Shown: piece by piece, positions 1-12,791 of the stretch | Layout: each line of letters starts with the position of its first letter | How positions within the stretch are numbered: the stretch's first letter is position 1 | DNA from: Paralvinella palmiformis | Lineage: Eukaryota > Annelida > Polychaeta > Terebellida > Alvinellidae | NCBI GenBank assembly: GCA_025642065.1 | Contig: JAODUP010000417.1 | Span: 23,501 to 87,500, forward strand | Direction: 5' to 3' | DNA length: 64,000 nt | Made by a program: the position numbers and the translations under genes | The notes under the pieces: model-generated | Database searches by the model: none | The model's input: the letters and a program-made list of their open reading frames with translations, nothing else | What the model was told of the DNA's origin: nothing

Positions 1-1320
1 GCAACAATTCGAAGGGGCAGTAAAAATAACATGTAATGTAATAATACCCCAAATAATAGGTCTGTACAACTCTGTAAGTGATTTAAATTAAAATTATTAT
101 TTATCTGTGAAATCGACCTTGAACAGGTGCGTTTTTAGAACAGATTTAAAATTGTCAAGAGACGACACATTTATAGTACCTAAGCGCACAGTCACCAATG
201 GACTTGAGCCGATACACTGGCACCTGCAATGTTATCTGACTGGATGACCTGAGTTTTCAGGATGACTTTCTAAAAGACACCAGTGCACACAAGTATTCTG
301 GCGCCACATCATTAATTGATTTATAAGTTATTAATACAATCTTGAAATGGATACGCTGTCAAACAGATAGCCAATGTAGGTTTTGAAGAATTGGGGTTAC
401 ATGATCACATTTTCTACTATTTTTCATTATGCGAGTTGGAACATTCTGAATTCGCCCAAAGCAATTAAAGTTACAATCAGATATGCCATAAAATAGGGTG
501 TTAAAATAGTCTACACGAGATGTGACAAAGACATGGACTATAATTACAAGTGCATCTTGTGTCAATAATTCTTTTAAACAGTGGATGTTTTTAAGATGAT
601 GTGATATGTTTAAATGTGTTAATATATTGGACAAAACCAGCTCCTAGATATTTTACTAACCCATTGAGGGAAATCGAAGATTCATCTATCTGTAATGCTG
701 GTGACTTTAGGGATATAACACAATGTGGTGATGCCAAACATATAATATTTGGTTTATTATCATTTAGCCTTAAGATATTTTGAGTCATCCATAGCCGAAT
801 ATCAGCAATACAATATTCTACATTCTTCAGGGAAGAGGAGCACTTTAACTCATATTCTGGATCATATAAACAGCTGTGTGTCAAGAGATAATGAATTATT
901 AACTATATTTGGAATTTGCCTTATCATAACATTCAGACAACCTTTTACAAGCCATGTAGGCATAGGGTCAACTCCATAGAAATCATTAGATTACCCTTTC
1001 AGCAGCTATCTGATATCAGTCTCTGTAAAATGCTCAAATATATCCACCATGGACATGCAAGACTCTTCTATCAATGGCTTACCTTGTGATAAGGCGCTGG
1101 AATTGAACCCACTATGTATATTTAATATTGTTTGCCAGAAGAAGTTATTACAACAATAGGCCATATCTGAGTTGATCTAAGTTGTTGATATTTGGAAGGA
1201 CAGTTTCACTTTTATGTAATATCTTACTAACAACCCTGAAAAGTCCTTTGCTTTCAATTGGATGCTTTGAGCGTTTTATTATGATATTACGATTTAACGG
1301 GGCAAGGGTAATTTTACCTA
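1..1320 (-). mobile_element. L2-like LINE remnant A1, RT core deleted, 3' end cut by window edge
   Basis: Degenerate non-LTR retrotransposon on the minus strand. Read from high to low coordinates, 1310-905 gives the linker ahead of the reverse transcriptase (motifs EHFTETDIR and DPMPTWLVKGCL, then VNNSLS). The frame runs straight on into DTQLFI, which normally follows the YADD catalytic motif. 884-591 continues as CIADIRLWMTQN and 634-359 as YxxKNIHCL, SRVDYFNTL and DHVTPILQNLHWL. The last codons FKSVLKTHLFKVDFTDK and a stop lie near 150-95, then a 3' UTR matching the copy at 33.77-35.22 kb up to base 1. Several stops and frameshifts are present, so it is dead. Fingers and palm of the RT are missing. 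The class is inferred from the HLKNI..SRxDYCNxL and DHITPxLxxLHWLP signatures, typical of L2/CR1-group LINEs. Confidence 0.85.
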
Positions 1321-3060
1321 GAAGTTACTGAAGTTGAGCATATTATTATGAAACTGGTCCTGATCCACAGAAGCTCACATAACCTTTTGTGTCTATCTGC
1401 AGCTTGTATGTTCATATTGTAACTTGGAAGCATTGGTCTTCTTGACATTTCCTTTGACCTTAAATGTTTATGCTCATCTACCATGTCTGTCAATGTACTA
1501 TTTTAGTGATACACTAGGTAATCCACATTATCCGGTGGATCCAATGCCAGAAAAAAAAACAAGCATTATGTTATACTTCGCTTTTCATAGTGCACAGCAA
1601 TCAGCTTTCGGAAAGTTTGCTTACTAGATACAAGACAACCCATTACATTGGCCTTTGATTAGGTAATTAAACATATATGTATGTCAGGTATCACTGTAGC
1701 TTAGAATAGGAGACTTGAGACATTAATTGGCCGAAGCCAATACGTTGTTGACGGTTGTCCGAGGAATACTGCCGATGACACAATGACAACATGCCGTGCT
1801 GGAGATTCCTAATGCCAGCATAGGAAGGCAAACGGTCGAGATGTTATTTCAATAAATATATCCCACAACTAAGAAGTCTTATTTTGCCCTGGTATTGGTA
1901 CTTGTCAAATTACGGATTCAAAACCCATTATATGTTTGGTTACAAGACATGATAATAACAAATATTTACATTGCATGTTTTCGTTTGACACTGTAATTGG
2001 TACATGCAGCAACATCGATGTCTTAAAGACAAATTTGTTTTTGTGTTGCGGTCAGGTTTGGATGTAAGATAAGCTACCTAGCCCAGTCAGCCATATAAAG
2101 CAAACAAATAGAGTGAAACATGATTTTATTCCAGGCATAAATTTCCTTTGTTTTTCCACTTATGTTATATAAAAAGCAGAAGCAGAAAAATATAAAGATA
2201 CTTTAAGTCTTATGATTTGCTTTGGCAGAACCAGGAATATATTGTGTGTTGTTCAATATTGATCATATCACAAGAGAAAAATATCCATGACTGAACATAA
2301 TAATTTTTAAATATTAGTAAGTAAATTGTTTGTGCTATCCCAAATAAATTACTAAAATAAAAGACTCAGATCTAAATGGACGTAAATTAACATGTAAGAT
2401 AAATTATCTGATGGTTACCAGAGTGCATTTTTTAATGAGGGTGATTGTTGTATTTATTTGTTCATGGCGTATTGTGGTTGTTACAATATTATTCGCCAAT
2501 TTCTTTATATATTTGCTTGTTCCCATGTCAATGTCAGTATGACTTTATTGAGGCGTCATTTCTAACGTTTTTCATTATATTATTTCATTAATTAGTCCTA
2601 CAGTTATAATTTATCTATGTCTCTACTATTCATCATGACATGCTTACTCTAAAAGCATTATATTACGTTGCATGTAGTGACTAAGTGACGAATAAATAAC
2701 AAATATGTTTGGAATTAATAACCCATAAGAAAAACCTATATTTTAGGCATTTCCCATTTCTCGAATTTTAATTTTTACGATTATGGATCTCCTAATTTTC
2801 TATTTATCCACATCAGTAAAACCTAATACAGTAACATTGGGATACTATTCTGTACATGTAAACGATGCTTTATCTTGGTGCTGTGTGACACATTCAATTT
2901 CATTTCCTATCCTAGGAACAGTTAGTCATTTCGCTAACCCTCCATGGTATACTTTATAGTGGATTTCCGGTGTTTTAAAAAAGAAGTTTTAATTAGAAAC
3001 GTGCTCTTTTTGTCATAGAAAATAAACTCATGGTGATTGTAATGCTGGTAAATATGAACA
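1321..3060. other. No gene recognised
   Basis: AT-rich sequence with stops in all frames. A slightly less AT-rich patch at 1690-1860 could be an old repeat but matches nothing else I see in the window. Confidence 0.6.
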
Positions 3061-3114
3061 AGGAACGATGAAGAAGAAGATAACGATGATGTTGACGATC
3101 TTGTTAATGACAAG

Positions 3115-3157
3115 AACAACAACAACAACAACAACAACAACAATAATAATAATAATT
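3115..3157. repeat. (AAC)n-(AAT)n microsatellite
   Basis: About eight AAC units followed by five AAT units. Confidence 0.95.
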
Positions 3158-4318
3158 TAAAAATGAAGAGTTTGGGAAATTAATTTATATTAAGCTGTCC
3201 TTCAAACATTTTGTAAAGATAAATTACATTATTTTAAAACCTAACATGAAAATGATTGATGTTGTTTATACTAAAAAGTTCAGCTGATCGGGTTAGTTAT
3301 ACAAAATATTTTAATATTGTAAGCTATTAAAATCTTATTTCAGCGCCAACTGGATACTGAGTTAATTTCCCCTGCATTTTAGTTGATTTACAATTAACAC
3401 ATTCAAAGTAAAGCTATGGACTAAACCTGATATTATCTTACTAACACACTAATGCATTAACTGCTACTTTTTAAGATTTACCGACAAGATCACTGGTTAT
3501 GAAACATGTATCTTACCAGAGATTTCTTTTGGAAAAATCATTGAAAAGAGTCAAGAATCAAATCAACCATATTTTCGTTAAGGGGCATACTACAAAATAA
3601 TAATAAGCTTAGAAATTGCCTTGGTTTGGCTTTGTTATCAATCCTATAACTAAAGAATAGCAATTGCTGGGCGTAGTGTTATTCAGAAAAAGATTATTAT
3701 TACCATACATTTGAGAAGCTATTGATAAATGTGAACTGGCTGAGAAGCTAAATCACCTTCATCATTAGCATCATCATCATCATCATCATCATATTACTCA
3801 TTATGTTTATCATTGTCATTCATTTCAATCACCCTATTCTACTGATTTTGATTGAATTGTGACATTGTAGCTGGCTGTAGCTGGCTTGTGAATACAGAGG
3901 TTGACATTTGCTTAGAAACGTTGATTTCTTTAAGCAGAGTCCGATTTCTTGGCTACCTATTGGGGTGTCTTTTCCTGTGTTTTGGTGTTATTATCAATTG
4001 GCTGACTGCGGCATATTGTTTATAAACCACTCAACTACACACATATATAAACACAAAAACACAATTGCTTAAAGGTGTAAAGATGTGATGTGATTCGATA
4101 CCCTATGTGCCGGTATATTGCCTTACCCTACTAAAACACACAAAGATGTCTTGACTCAAAATAAAATACGGTTGAAACAGTCCTATTTTATTTGATACAA
4201 TAAATATCCTAATATTCAATTAGGCGTAACACCCTACCAGCTTATCCTTACCCACTGACATACCGGAATGAAGATATCTGACCAATTTCGTCATATAACA
4301 CTATTTATGATGACATCC
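3158..4318. other. No gene recognised; short (ATC)n at 3768-3792
   Basis: AT-rich DNA with an ATC microsatellite near 3768-3792. No protein motif or repeat homologue was seen. Confidence 0.55.
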
Positions 4319-4319
4319 T

Positions 4320-4690
4320 ACCACTCTGTAGCTAGCCATCAGATATGCCAGAACCCGCAATATCCCACCAGGCTGTAGCTAACTATCCGCTGTCTAAATA
4401 ATTGTGATATCTCAACGATTCTCAGCATCTATGTAGCAATATAGCTATCACTTCATCGAAGCCTCCTACATCATGCTCTCGTAATCATCGGCTGCCATCC
4501 ACTCATATAAGCAGCAAGAACCTCTCTCGACCATATCAATGTATGACATTATACCGATAGGGAATAACTGCACTTAGTTGGGCCACTGTTCACATGGGCC
4601 CAGTCTTGGCAAACGCGTCGTGCTTTCCACGATATCTACAGATCAGTTGTAGCAAAGGCAGTCGCCACTCTGTCATCGTGACCTTGGAAG
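4320..4690 (+). repeat. R1 dispersed repeat, copy C
   Basis: Homologous to the copies at 8281-8700, 8975-9490, 24870-25110 and 31550-31760. The shared track runs through a segment like GCAATATAGCTATCAC, then AGCAGCAAGAACC, then ATTATACCGATAGGGAATAA. It is less AT-rich than its surroundings. The class is unknown and no coding potential was recognised. Confidence 0.6.
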
Positions 4691-5315
4691 TTCCGACTGG
4701 TTCACCTTCTGTCATATATAATTATCTATTAGAATAATGTGGATTTCATTTCGATGTCCTATTATTTAGTTTTAAATGTTAATTTTGTTTGCGTTATTTC
4801 TTTCGATATTGATGGGATAACATTTTCTGTGATGACATGTTAATGTAAACGCATACGTATTCTTGTCATCTTAGTAGTGTTGGTCAAAAGAATCTCAAAA
4901 CAACATATTGTACACGGGATGAATATAAATTATCTTAAATTACATGAACGTTTAGTCATATTATAAATGCTCCCTTATCAATACAATACAACTAATCAGT
5001 TAGCATTTGATCCAATCGATCACGCCTATATTTGTAACTGATAAAAATAACTACTTCAAAAATTACGATCACACATTATTTAGAAGAAGAAAAATAGTAT
5101 TTAAAAATCACGATTTCTGAATATTTACCAAATGGTCTGTACGTCTGAGTTATCTAGTCTATATAAGCAAAAGTTATTTTATTCTATATAATTTGATATT
5201 CTTTCAACTCCAACGAAACAAACCTGGAAGGTTAGGAAATTAATTAAATACTTGAAGGTGCTATTTTCCAAACTAGAAAGAATAAAACACACTTACACTT
5301 ATCTGCCAAGAATTG

Positions 5316-5317
<2 letters not shown>

Positions 5318-5362
<45 letters not shown>
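5318..5362. repeat. (AT)n microsatellite
   Basis: Uninterrupted TA dinucleotide run passing into ACAC/ACAT. Confidence 0.97.
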
Positions 5363-5371
<9 letters not shown>

Positions 5372-5401
5372 ATACACACTCATAATGAAAAATATGATGA
5401 T

Positions 5402-5590
5402 ATTGATTGGTGTGTTACGCCCATTGTTGTGCACATATCAGGCTAAATCGGCCGAGCAACCTCCAAAAGTAATGAAGCGAAGTAATAGATGAAACAACCT
5501 TCAGATATGCCAACGCCGAGATTCGAACACATGTGGTATTGATCTGTGATCCAACCCGCTACCACTAGAGCACGGAGGCGCAGCTATAGT
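5402..5590 (-). mobile_element. tRNA-derived SINE, family 1
   Basis: On the minus strand the head reads like a tRNA gene: box A-like GTGCTCTAGTGGTAGCGG, then box B-like GTGTTCGAATCTC about 35 bases on. The body follows (GGCATATCTGAAGG, GTTTCATCT, GCTCGGCCGATTTAGCCT, TGTGCACAA). The same body occurs at 7.6, 27.5, 55.7 and 63.3 kb. This is the usual plan of a pol III-transcribed SINE. Mobilisation by one of the local LINEs is inference. Confidence 0.8.
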
Positions 5591-5611
5591 GATATAGAGA
5601 GAGCTACAACA

Positions 5612-5615
<4 letters not shown>

Positions 5616-5651
<36 letters not shown>
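5616..5651. repeat. (AT)n microsatellite
   Basis: Perfect AT run next to the SINE head. Confidence 0.96.
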
Positions 5652-5658
<7 letters not shown>

Positions 5659-6094
5659 TAAAGATCTTGGAACAAGTATATTATAGGGAGTTTTGTTTCA
5701 CAATGATCATACTATACCGATATCGCGACTTGTCTGAAACAAATCCCCACTGTCATGCCTGAATGATAGGAAAATATGTGAGGAAACTGCAATCCTTTAA
5801 AGAAAGAACAAAGAGCTTAGTCGTCTCTCATTTCATTTTGTTCATTCTGGCGTTTGCAGTAATGGGATTATGCGATACACTATCGGTGAAGAACGTCCAG
5901 TCCTACAAGATATTACTAATCCAGTTGATTAGGTGTTGACTATGATGGTAGAAGTAGAAGACTCACGGGAATTACACAGTCACAAATGTGGTAATGAAGG
6001 CATTATGTGGATGGCGTACTCCATTTCAATGTATCACAATTTCGTCGCTCGAAACCTCAGCGTCTCAAGATGAAATGATATTAAGACAAATATT

Positions 6095-6567
6095 TTATAT
6101 TTGGCTTAAGAACATTGGGTTAAAGCCATAACACTACCTGTATTACAGATGGCTGAATCTTCAATTACCCCTTAATGGGTCAGAAACAATCTACGGGTTC
6201 TAATTGACAAAGGTATTAACATATATGAAAGTGCCGCATCAAGGAGACGAGCTGCCTACTAACATATTAGGAGCATTCCCTGTTTAATAGGATTCTTGAC
6301 CCAATAAACACTTGTAATTGTGGTCCATGCACTTCTTACATCTCGTATAGACTATTATAATTTCCTTTTATATGGATATGTTAGAAGGCGTCATCTCTTG
6401 AACATTTTAAATCAGTTCCAGGTTGCGTTCATAGATAACTAATAATTATTGTTTGCATCTCTAATAGTATTTTATTTATATATTACTTTTGATAATGATA
6501 AATTAAATATTATTTGTACAGCGTTTTTAAATAGTTCCTGCTATTAAGGGCGATTTATTACATATGC

Positions 6568-6602
<35 letters not shown>
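6095..6602 (+). mobile_element. L2-like LINE remnant A2 with (ATT)n tail
   Basis: 5'-truncated and decayed copy of the family at 33.77-35.22 kb. Matching landmarks in order are: the segment ending ATTACAGATGGCTG; a piece coding CxAAYxH..(N)IxxLF; ACATCTCGTATAGACTATTA (TSRIDY); then an internally shortened 3' part with ATTATTTGTACAGCG, TTCCTGCTATTAAGGGCG and a closing (ATT)n run at about 6567-6602. The ATT tail is a common LINE 3' terminus. There is no usable ORF. Confidence 0.8.
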
Positions 6603-6603
<1 letters not shown>

Positions 6604-7564
6604 GATGTTGTTGTTGTTGTTGTCTCCCATGTTAAAGTGATATGGGTATTTGTTAGACATATAGCAGAATAACCAACTTACGAAGGACACGACACAACCA
6701 GCTATTCTCCACTGATCAAGTAATAAAATATGTCTTTGTGTTGTTCGGCACTGTGATATAGAGGAAATTCGTTTGTCTTTGGCAATGTCTTCTTGTTGGT
6801 TTTCCAAGAAATAAAATATATATTTGAAAATTACTCAAGTGTGGAATATATATATATATATATATGTGAGTAATTTTAAAATCTGTCTTTAATAAGTTAA
6901 ACTATTCAGTAGGACTTATGTGTATGAAGGTTGACAGCAAACATTTAGTGAATGGTAAGGCAAACCGACGATAGTTGTTTATTCGAGACTTGTTTGTTTT
7001 ACTCTGGCCACGGACTATTCAGTTTCTAGAGCAATCTGCTGGAAACCTCCAAGTTGTAATTCGATTCCGGCTAATAGATGTGTTTTCGGAACCTTTTCTA
7101 GAGACACCACTCTGTCTTATTACCCAGTTATTGTCAGTGCTAAGTTAAGCAAAACATTAAGTAGTTGCCGTTTGTAGTCGTGTGTACCTTATGTGAATGG
7201 CTGTATGATTTAACAGTTACACTTTCGATTATAACTAGTTTAGGATGGAACACAACTTAATTGTTTCTACAGAATTGTCTTCCGGTGTTTTCGAATTAAT
7301 TGTATATAGTGGATATTATTTCTCTGAGATTATAAGTACATCGTTATTACTGTATTTGTATGGCTTATATTTTATTTTCTATCAACTAATCGAAGATACA
7401 ATAAATATCCATTTTGCAGCACTCTAATATGGCATAAATAGGTTTTGCAATATTCCATAAACTCCATAAACCCCTATATCAATTCTTTATAACAAAATAC
7501 TACTTTATTGTCCAGTGTAGTGTCCCTATGAATGAGGTGTTGAGTTGATATTACTCAGACTAGT
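6603..7564. other. No gene recognised; (AT)n at 6848-6867
   Basis: AT-rich, with short TTG and AT runs. An open frame at 7245-7427 encodes a hydrophobic 60-residue peptide with no recognised family and is probably chance. Confidence 0.5.
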
Positions 7565-7712
7565 TTTATCGCATGGTGGCTTCTTTGTAGCAGGATATAT
7601 GAAGGGTGTTTCATCTGTTACGTAGCTTAATTATATTCACAGGTTATTCGGCCCATTTACCCTATCATGTGCACAAAAGCGGCGGTAAAACATCAATCAA
7701 CATCATCATCTT
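7565..7712 (+). mobile_element. Decayed SINE family 1 body
   Basis: Shares GTGTTTCATCTGTTAC, TTCGGCCCATTTACCCT and TGTGCACAAAAGCGGCGGT with the other family 1 SINEs, and ends in CATCAATCAACATCATC. The tRNA-like head is too decayed to recognise. Confidence 0.7.
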
Positions 7713-8280
7713 TGTTGTAGGATCGAATTCGACTCACTGTAATGTGTGAGCAGCGATGAAACCAAATAATTTAAATAAAATCAGCCTAATCAAAATACTT
7801 TAGCTTTTATCCATGAATGATTATGTAATTAATGCCTGAAATAACAATGAGAAAGAATCAATAATTTATGAAATACCTACTTACTTTTGCACAAATGCGC
7901 AATTGTAGAAACTATACGGTGACGGAGTGAAATAATAATTTGATTAGATGTATTTAATCCCACAACAAATATTAGTTAGATTAGTATCCTGACCTGGTGT
8001 TTATCGTGCATCTATCTGTAAGCTATCAGCCCGATTAAATCACATTTGTCTTAAAGATGAATTTGTTAAGAAAGGCTTAATATGTAAATCGAAAAATTTT
8101 TTATATAGATAACCGAGCATTTAGCTTAGCAATTGTTGAACTTACTATATAAGTGCATCCTGAAAAACAAGCATACGCCCCTTTATGTAATATATAAGAC
8201 CATATACAAACGATAAAAAAAATATGATATATAAAATGAAAAAATCATAATTTTTAAATATCATTTTAATAAAATATACT

Positions 8281-8700
8281 TTATAATGTAAGCTCTGGTA
8301 CACAGAAACGATATACCTCAATACCAGTGTTATGTGAGATATCGCCTATCTTAACATTTTCTTAGCCTAACAACAATTTTTATTAGCAGCAATCTTATCG
8401 ATAGAAGAGTTGGAAATTATGCTGGGGAAATTCTGGGGTAATTGTTCTAACTAATTTCCTGCCCCATTTTATTTATAAAATTTTAAACGACATATTGTAC
8501 CAAGTTTTTCCCCCCAAAAGAAATGTTGTCGTATATGAAAAGGATAATCCTTTATGGCGCTGATATAGTTGTACTTTTATTCAAAAGGCATTTACAATTC
8601 CAAACTCGTTAAACATTTATTTGGCCTTCTAGTTTCTAAACGCTTTCTTCATTTTCCCCTTTTACGGGGGGAACTTTGGGTTGAATTAAACTTTTTCACT
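8281..8700 (+). repeat. R1 dispersed repeat, copy A
   Basis: Collinear with copy B 700 bases downstream: TGTAAGC-CTGGTA-CACAGAAACG, TACCTCAATA, GAGATATCG, CGACATATTG-ACCAAGTTT, TTGTCGTATA, ATTTGGCCTTCTA and CTTTCTTC in the same order. This copy is shorter and has lost the middle part around the CCGATAGGGAA motif. Confidence 0.75.
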
Positions 8701-8742
8701 GGAGGTGCTTTGGAAAAATTTTACGCACACTTCCATGTCAAG

Positions 8743-8830
8743 TATCATAAGCACCCACATACAAACGCACACAAACACACTCACACTCGCACAGGAACAT
8801 ACATATACACATAAACATACACATAAATAT
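8743..8830. repeat. AC-rich degenerate microsatellite
   Basis: CACAxx-type units between the two R1 copies. Confidence 0.8.
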
Positions 8831-8974
8831 AAGACTAATTCAGATTAATAAGAAAAGACCCACATTTTATCAACGGCAAAAAGTATGTTTCATAATATAA
8901 TAAATCGAATAAATGGCTAGTTAACTATTGTAGAGTACACTCATCTATATTCCCGTAATCATAATATTAAACTG

Positions 8975-9490
8975 TACATAATGTAAGCCTCTGGTATCAC
9001 AGAAACGATGATACCTCAATAGCCAGCTGCTTATGAGAGATATCGTCTTGGTGGCTATCATTCCATTTACATTTTCTGTAGCCACTAACAACAATTATCA
9101 GCTGTCACCAGCAGCAAGGTCTTATCGCCATCATGCCAAGAGTTGGTATTATGCCGATAGGGAACAATACCTCTCGGCGAATAATTGCTTCTCAGGCTGA
9201 CGTCAATTACCTGATCTCCATATCCTCAGCTCATAGTAGCTCAACACTCATCTACGACATATTGAACCAAGTTTGGTGCCCAGATTGTTGTCGTATAGTA
9301 AAAAGGAGGTCAAGTCAGCCATTGGCAGGGAGTCAGATTTGTGCCGTAGTGACACATACAGCGTTGTTTGGAATCATGTCAGCAACAGTTAATTGTTATT
9401 TGGCCTTCTATGCTTTCTAATGCTTTCTTCCAGGTTTTGTCCCCTGTTTACGAAGAAGGTGAAAATGGTTGTAATGTAAGGTGCTATGTT
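8975..9490 (+). repeat. R1 dispersed repeat, copy B (longest)
   Basis: The most complete R1 copy. It contains an open frame at 9133-9420 whose 95-residue product resembles no family I know. Because the frame lies wholly inside the repeat and copy A does not keep it, I do not call a gene. It shares TTATGCCGATAGGGAACAAT with copies C, D and F in diverged form. Confidence 0.75.
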
Positions 9491-12260
9491 GGCTGACATG
9501 GAGGTCGTCATCTGGGATAATATTTGAAATACGTAACCATTGTTCACAAATTTACATTTCAGCGAAGGGTCCAAGCCATTTTGTGTTGCCAGCCTTTAAC
9601 AATTATTTGTTGAGTCCGTAATTTTGGTTTGGTGAGTTTTTTGGATAGGTATCGTTAGATTGATGAGTAATATTTGAGACTGGCTGATTCTATTGGCGCT
9701 CAGTTGATTTAAGTTGCTAATCAGTTAAAAGTGATTACATGTTTAAGTTATTACTCCCATAATTGGTGTCGCCCTAAAGTACATATGCTACTGTTAATTT
9801 GAATCATGGACAATGGGGATACATTAAATACTAACCTGTGTGCTTTCGGGAAGTAATCATCATCTAGTGAATATGTGACATTGCTTAGACGAGGCATACT
9901 TCCTGGCCAATAATTTGTCATTGCAAACATTTGTTAATCACTAAATTCATAAATAATCGCACTGATCAGTTACCAATGAGCTGAAATTTATAAGCATTCG
10001 ATCGAAACCGTGGTTTCTCACTTTAGGCTCCTTATTAGGAAATGATGCTGGACGGCATGGATTAAAGTTATAGTATCTCCTGGTTTGTCTTAGAATAAAC
10101 CCCGTATATGGGATAACATTTACATAAATAATTATTTCCTAAAATCAATCTGAATACAATCACGGCAATACCTAGATAAAAAAAGTTATTCAAATATTGA
10201 TGCAAGGTTATTTTTCTTGCTAATTAATTTATTAATAAATTAAGATTACAAAGGAACTCACATATTCATTATTTAATATGATGTCCACACTACCTTAGGC
10301 TAACACTGTTCAGTAAGTAATTGAAATGTCCATTAGTTTGTGACAATCATTAAAGGTCAACCCTTTATACATATCTGAACTATACAGAGGGAGACATAAC
10401 TTATCTTATCACACTTCCTTTAAAAGTCTACTGAGCTTATCTTAAGATTTATATTTATTCTAAAACTAAGCCAATTGAGGAATTGGAAGTATTGGCATTG
10501 ATAATATAAAACGTCTTACCGTAAATAGCTTCATAATAGCAAAAATAAAACGAACCTAATTTAAATGTTATCTAAACTGAATATAGTTGATATCAGCCGA
10601 CGATCTATGCCTATCAATAATATGTATCCCGTCACATACATACATGCACGTTTTATATTAGAGTGAGGCATTGACTCAACCGGAACACCCAGACATCGCT
10701 CCGCCGGTAGAAAGTTGTCATTCGCGTTCTGACACGTTCTAGATTAGATCTTCCAGGAAACAGATATTGTAGGTATGTCACTTCATATGGTACACGAACA
10801 ATACGCCTTCATATTTACGCTAATTCACCAAAAGCGCTATATTTGCTTTATGGTCGTTGTAGTGCTATCCAGAGCCATTCTACGCTGATCCTGAGATGGT
10901 AACCTGCCACGATCTGGATGTGTGGGGGACACTTCCATTCGTTTTTTGATCGTTGTGAGCTGCTTTAGCCAAGATTTAGGTTATCTATCACAAGACTCCA
11001 CTTTCGTGTCATGCGGTCGAGCTGTGGATGGTATATGCCGTCATCATGGCAGATAGTCTTGTCCCACAGAAGTAATCACGAACGACAAGCCAGCCACATA
11101 TCTCAGAGTTACGAAGCCAATTCTACTTTATTTATGATATTAGGTTTCTTCTGGTTAGGTTACTGTTTTTATTTTTGTTGTTGAAGTAAGTTATTTATCC
11201 TCGGTGCTGGTCAAATCTGGAACATATAGCAGAAGAACAATTGCGTTGGAAATCAAAACCCACAACCCCAGGCATAAACAGGATTCGAACTTTCAATTTG
11301 GAGGTTTGTTGTCCAGTGCTCTAAGTAATTTGCTATTCATTGTTATTGCTTTTTTGCTTTATAATTATAAATGTTATAAACGAATGAAACCGTATTCATT
11401 TCATAAATTAAATTTTCTAATGTTTTCATTTATTTATTCATTGTAACTTGAACATTTTTAAAACAAAAATAAATTAAATGTCAGTGATTTAGTGAAATTC
11501 CGTAAACGTTGATGAAGGATTATTAATTAAAGCTTAATTTTGTATTAACTCTAATATGTCATAGATCAAAATATCTGACCCCCAACTGTGGCGACAGTTA
11601 TATTTTGGTTGATAGTACAGGTTTTACTAAGATAAAATAACGTTCATCCGAGAATGCATAAAACCATTTATATTTTGAATCCTAAATTTTGTTCATTATA
11701 TTGACTTACCTTTCTGCTGTATATTTACCAAAGTAATTAAAAATAATAAGAGGCTCGGGTTAATTTTATACCTAAAATGGCAGAATCCCTATATTATTTG
11801 AAAAATTAAAGATAACATAGGAAGGTATGATCCGACTTTTATGCTTAAATTATAGAAGAAGGTTTATTTATAATGTTGTTTTTTAGTTTGTCACAATTTA
11901 TGGATGCTCCGTTTCTCCGTTTTTAGCCGCATTCGTAATATTGGACACTGTTTCGCTAAGTAGAATGGTCTTTTTTGCCAATAATATAGGCAGACAGATA
12001 TTAAAGCGTCGTGTCCATCGGATGTCAGACGGATGAAAATAATAACACACATAAATGTGGTAGTAAAGATTAATCTTAAAAACGACGTCATGATTATCTC
12101 GTCTCGTTCTCAATAAGCCCATGCTTAACTGGAAGCCATATATAATAAATGCACATGTGACGTGCAATTCTCTTCATCAGGAATAATCATTTTGTGATTA
12201 AAAAAACTGTGATGGTTTAAGATACATCTAGCTATAAAGCTCTTTATCTTTGTAAACTTT
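9491..12260. other. No gene recognised; less AT-rich block 10600-11110
   Basis: Mostly AT-rich with stops in all frames. The block 10600-11110 is visibly richer in G and C and could be an old repeat or unique conserved DNA. I see no motif, intron-exon pattern or second copy. Confidence 0.5.
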
Positions 12261-12267
12261 TAACGGA

Positions 12268-12405
12268 AAGACACACACACTCACATACAGACACACATGT
12301 ACACACACACGTGCGAGCGTGCACATACACACACATAATCACCCCCTAAATACACACATTCACACACATACATACATACGCACACACATATACACACACA
12401 CTTAA
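12268..12405. repeat. Degenerate (AC)n tract
   Basis: ACAC runs broken by GTGCGAGCG and CCCCC-containing interruptions. Confidence 0.92.
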
Positions 12406-12791
12406 TGTGGTGACATCGCACCGATAAATATCATATCACGGCAGTCTTTAATGAATGGCCATTTTATTCTGTGTAATTACTATAACTCAAAAGTCGAATT
12501 TCCAAATTCCCATCTTAATAATGCGTTTTGACATACCGCCTCTATACGACTGTGTCTCTAATCAATCGAATGGGCATAATACACTTAACTTGTTGTTAAT
12601 AGTTTGATAACCAGATTTCCTGAAGTTGATGGGACTAGATGAATCAAGGAGGATTTAATTATACATGACCCTATTCATATCTCTAGCATGTGTAAAAAGG
12701 ATCAGTCCTTAGAAAAAAACATTTAATAGATATATTGATTCTAATGCAGTCGGAACAGTGAGCAACTGAGGGTTATTGTCGTTGCAGAATA

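Noticed and set aside
9133..9420. 95-codon open frame as a host gene
   Set aside because: It lies wholly inside repeat R1 copy B; the collinear copy A does not keep it open.
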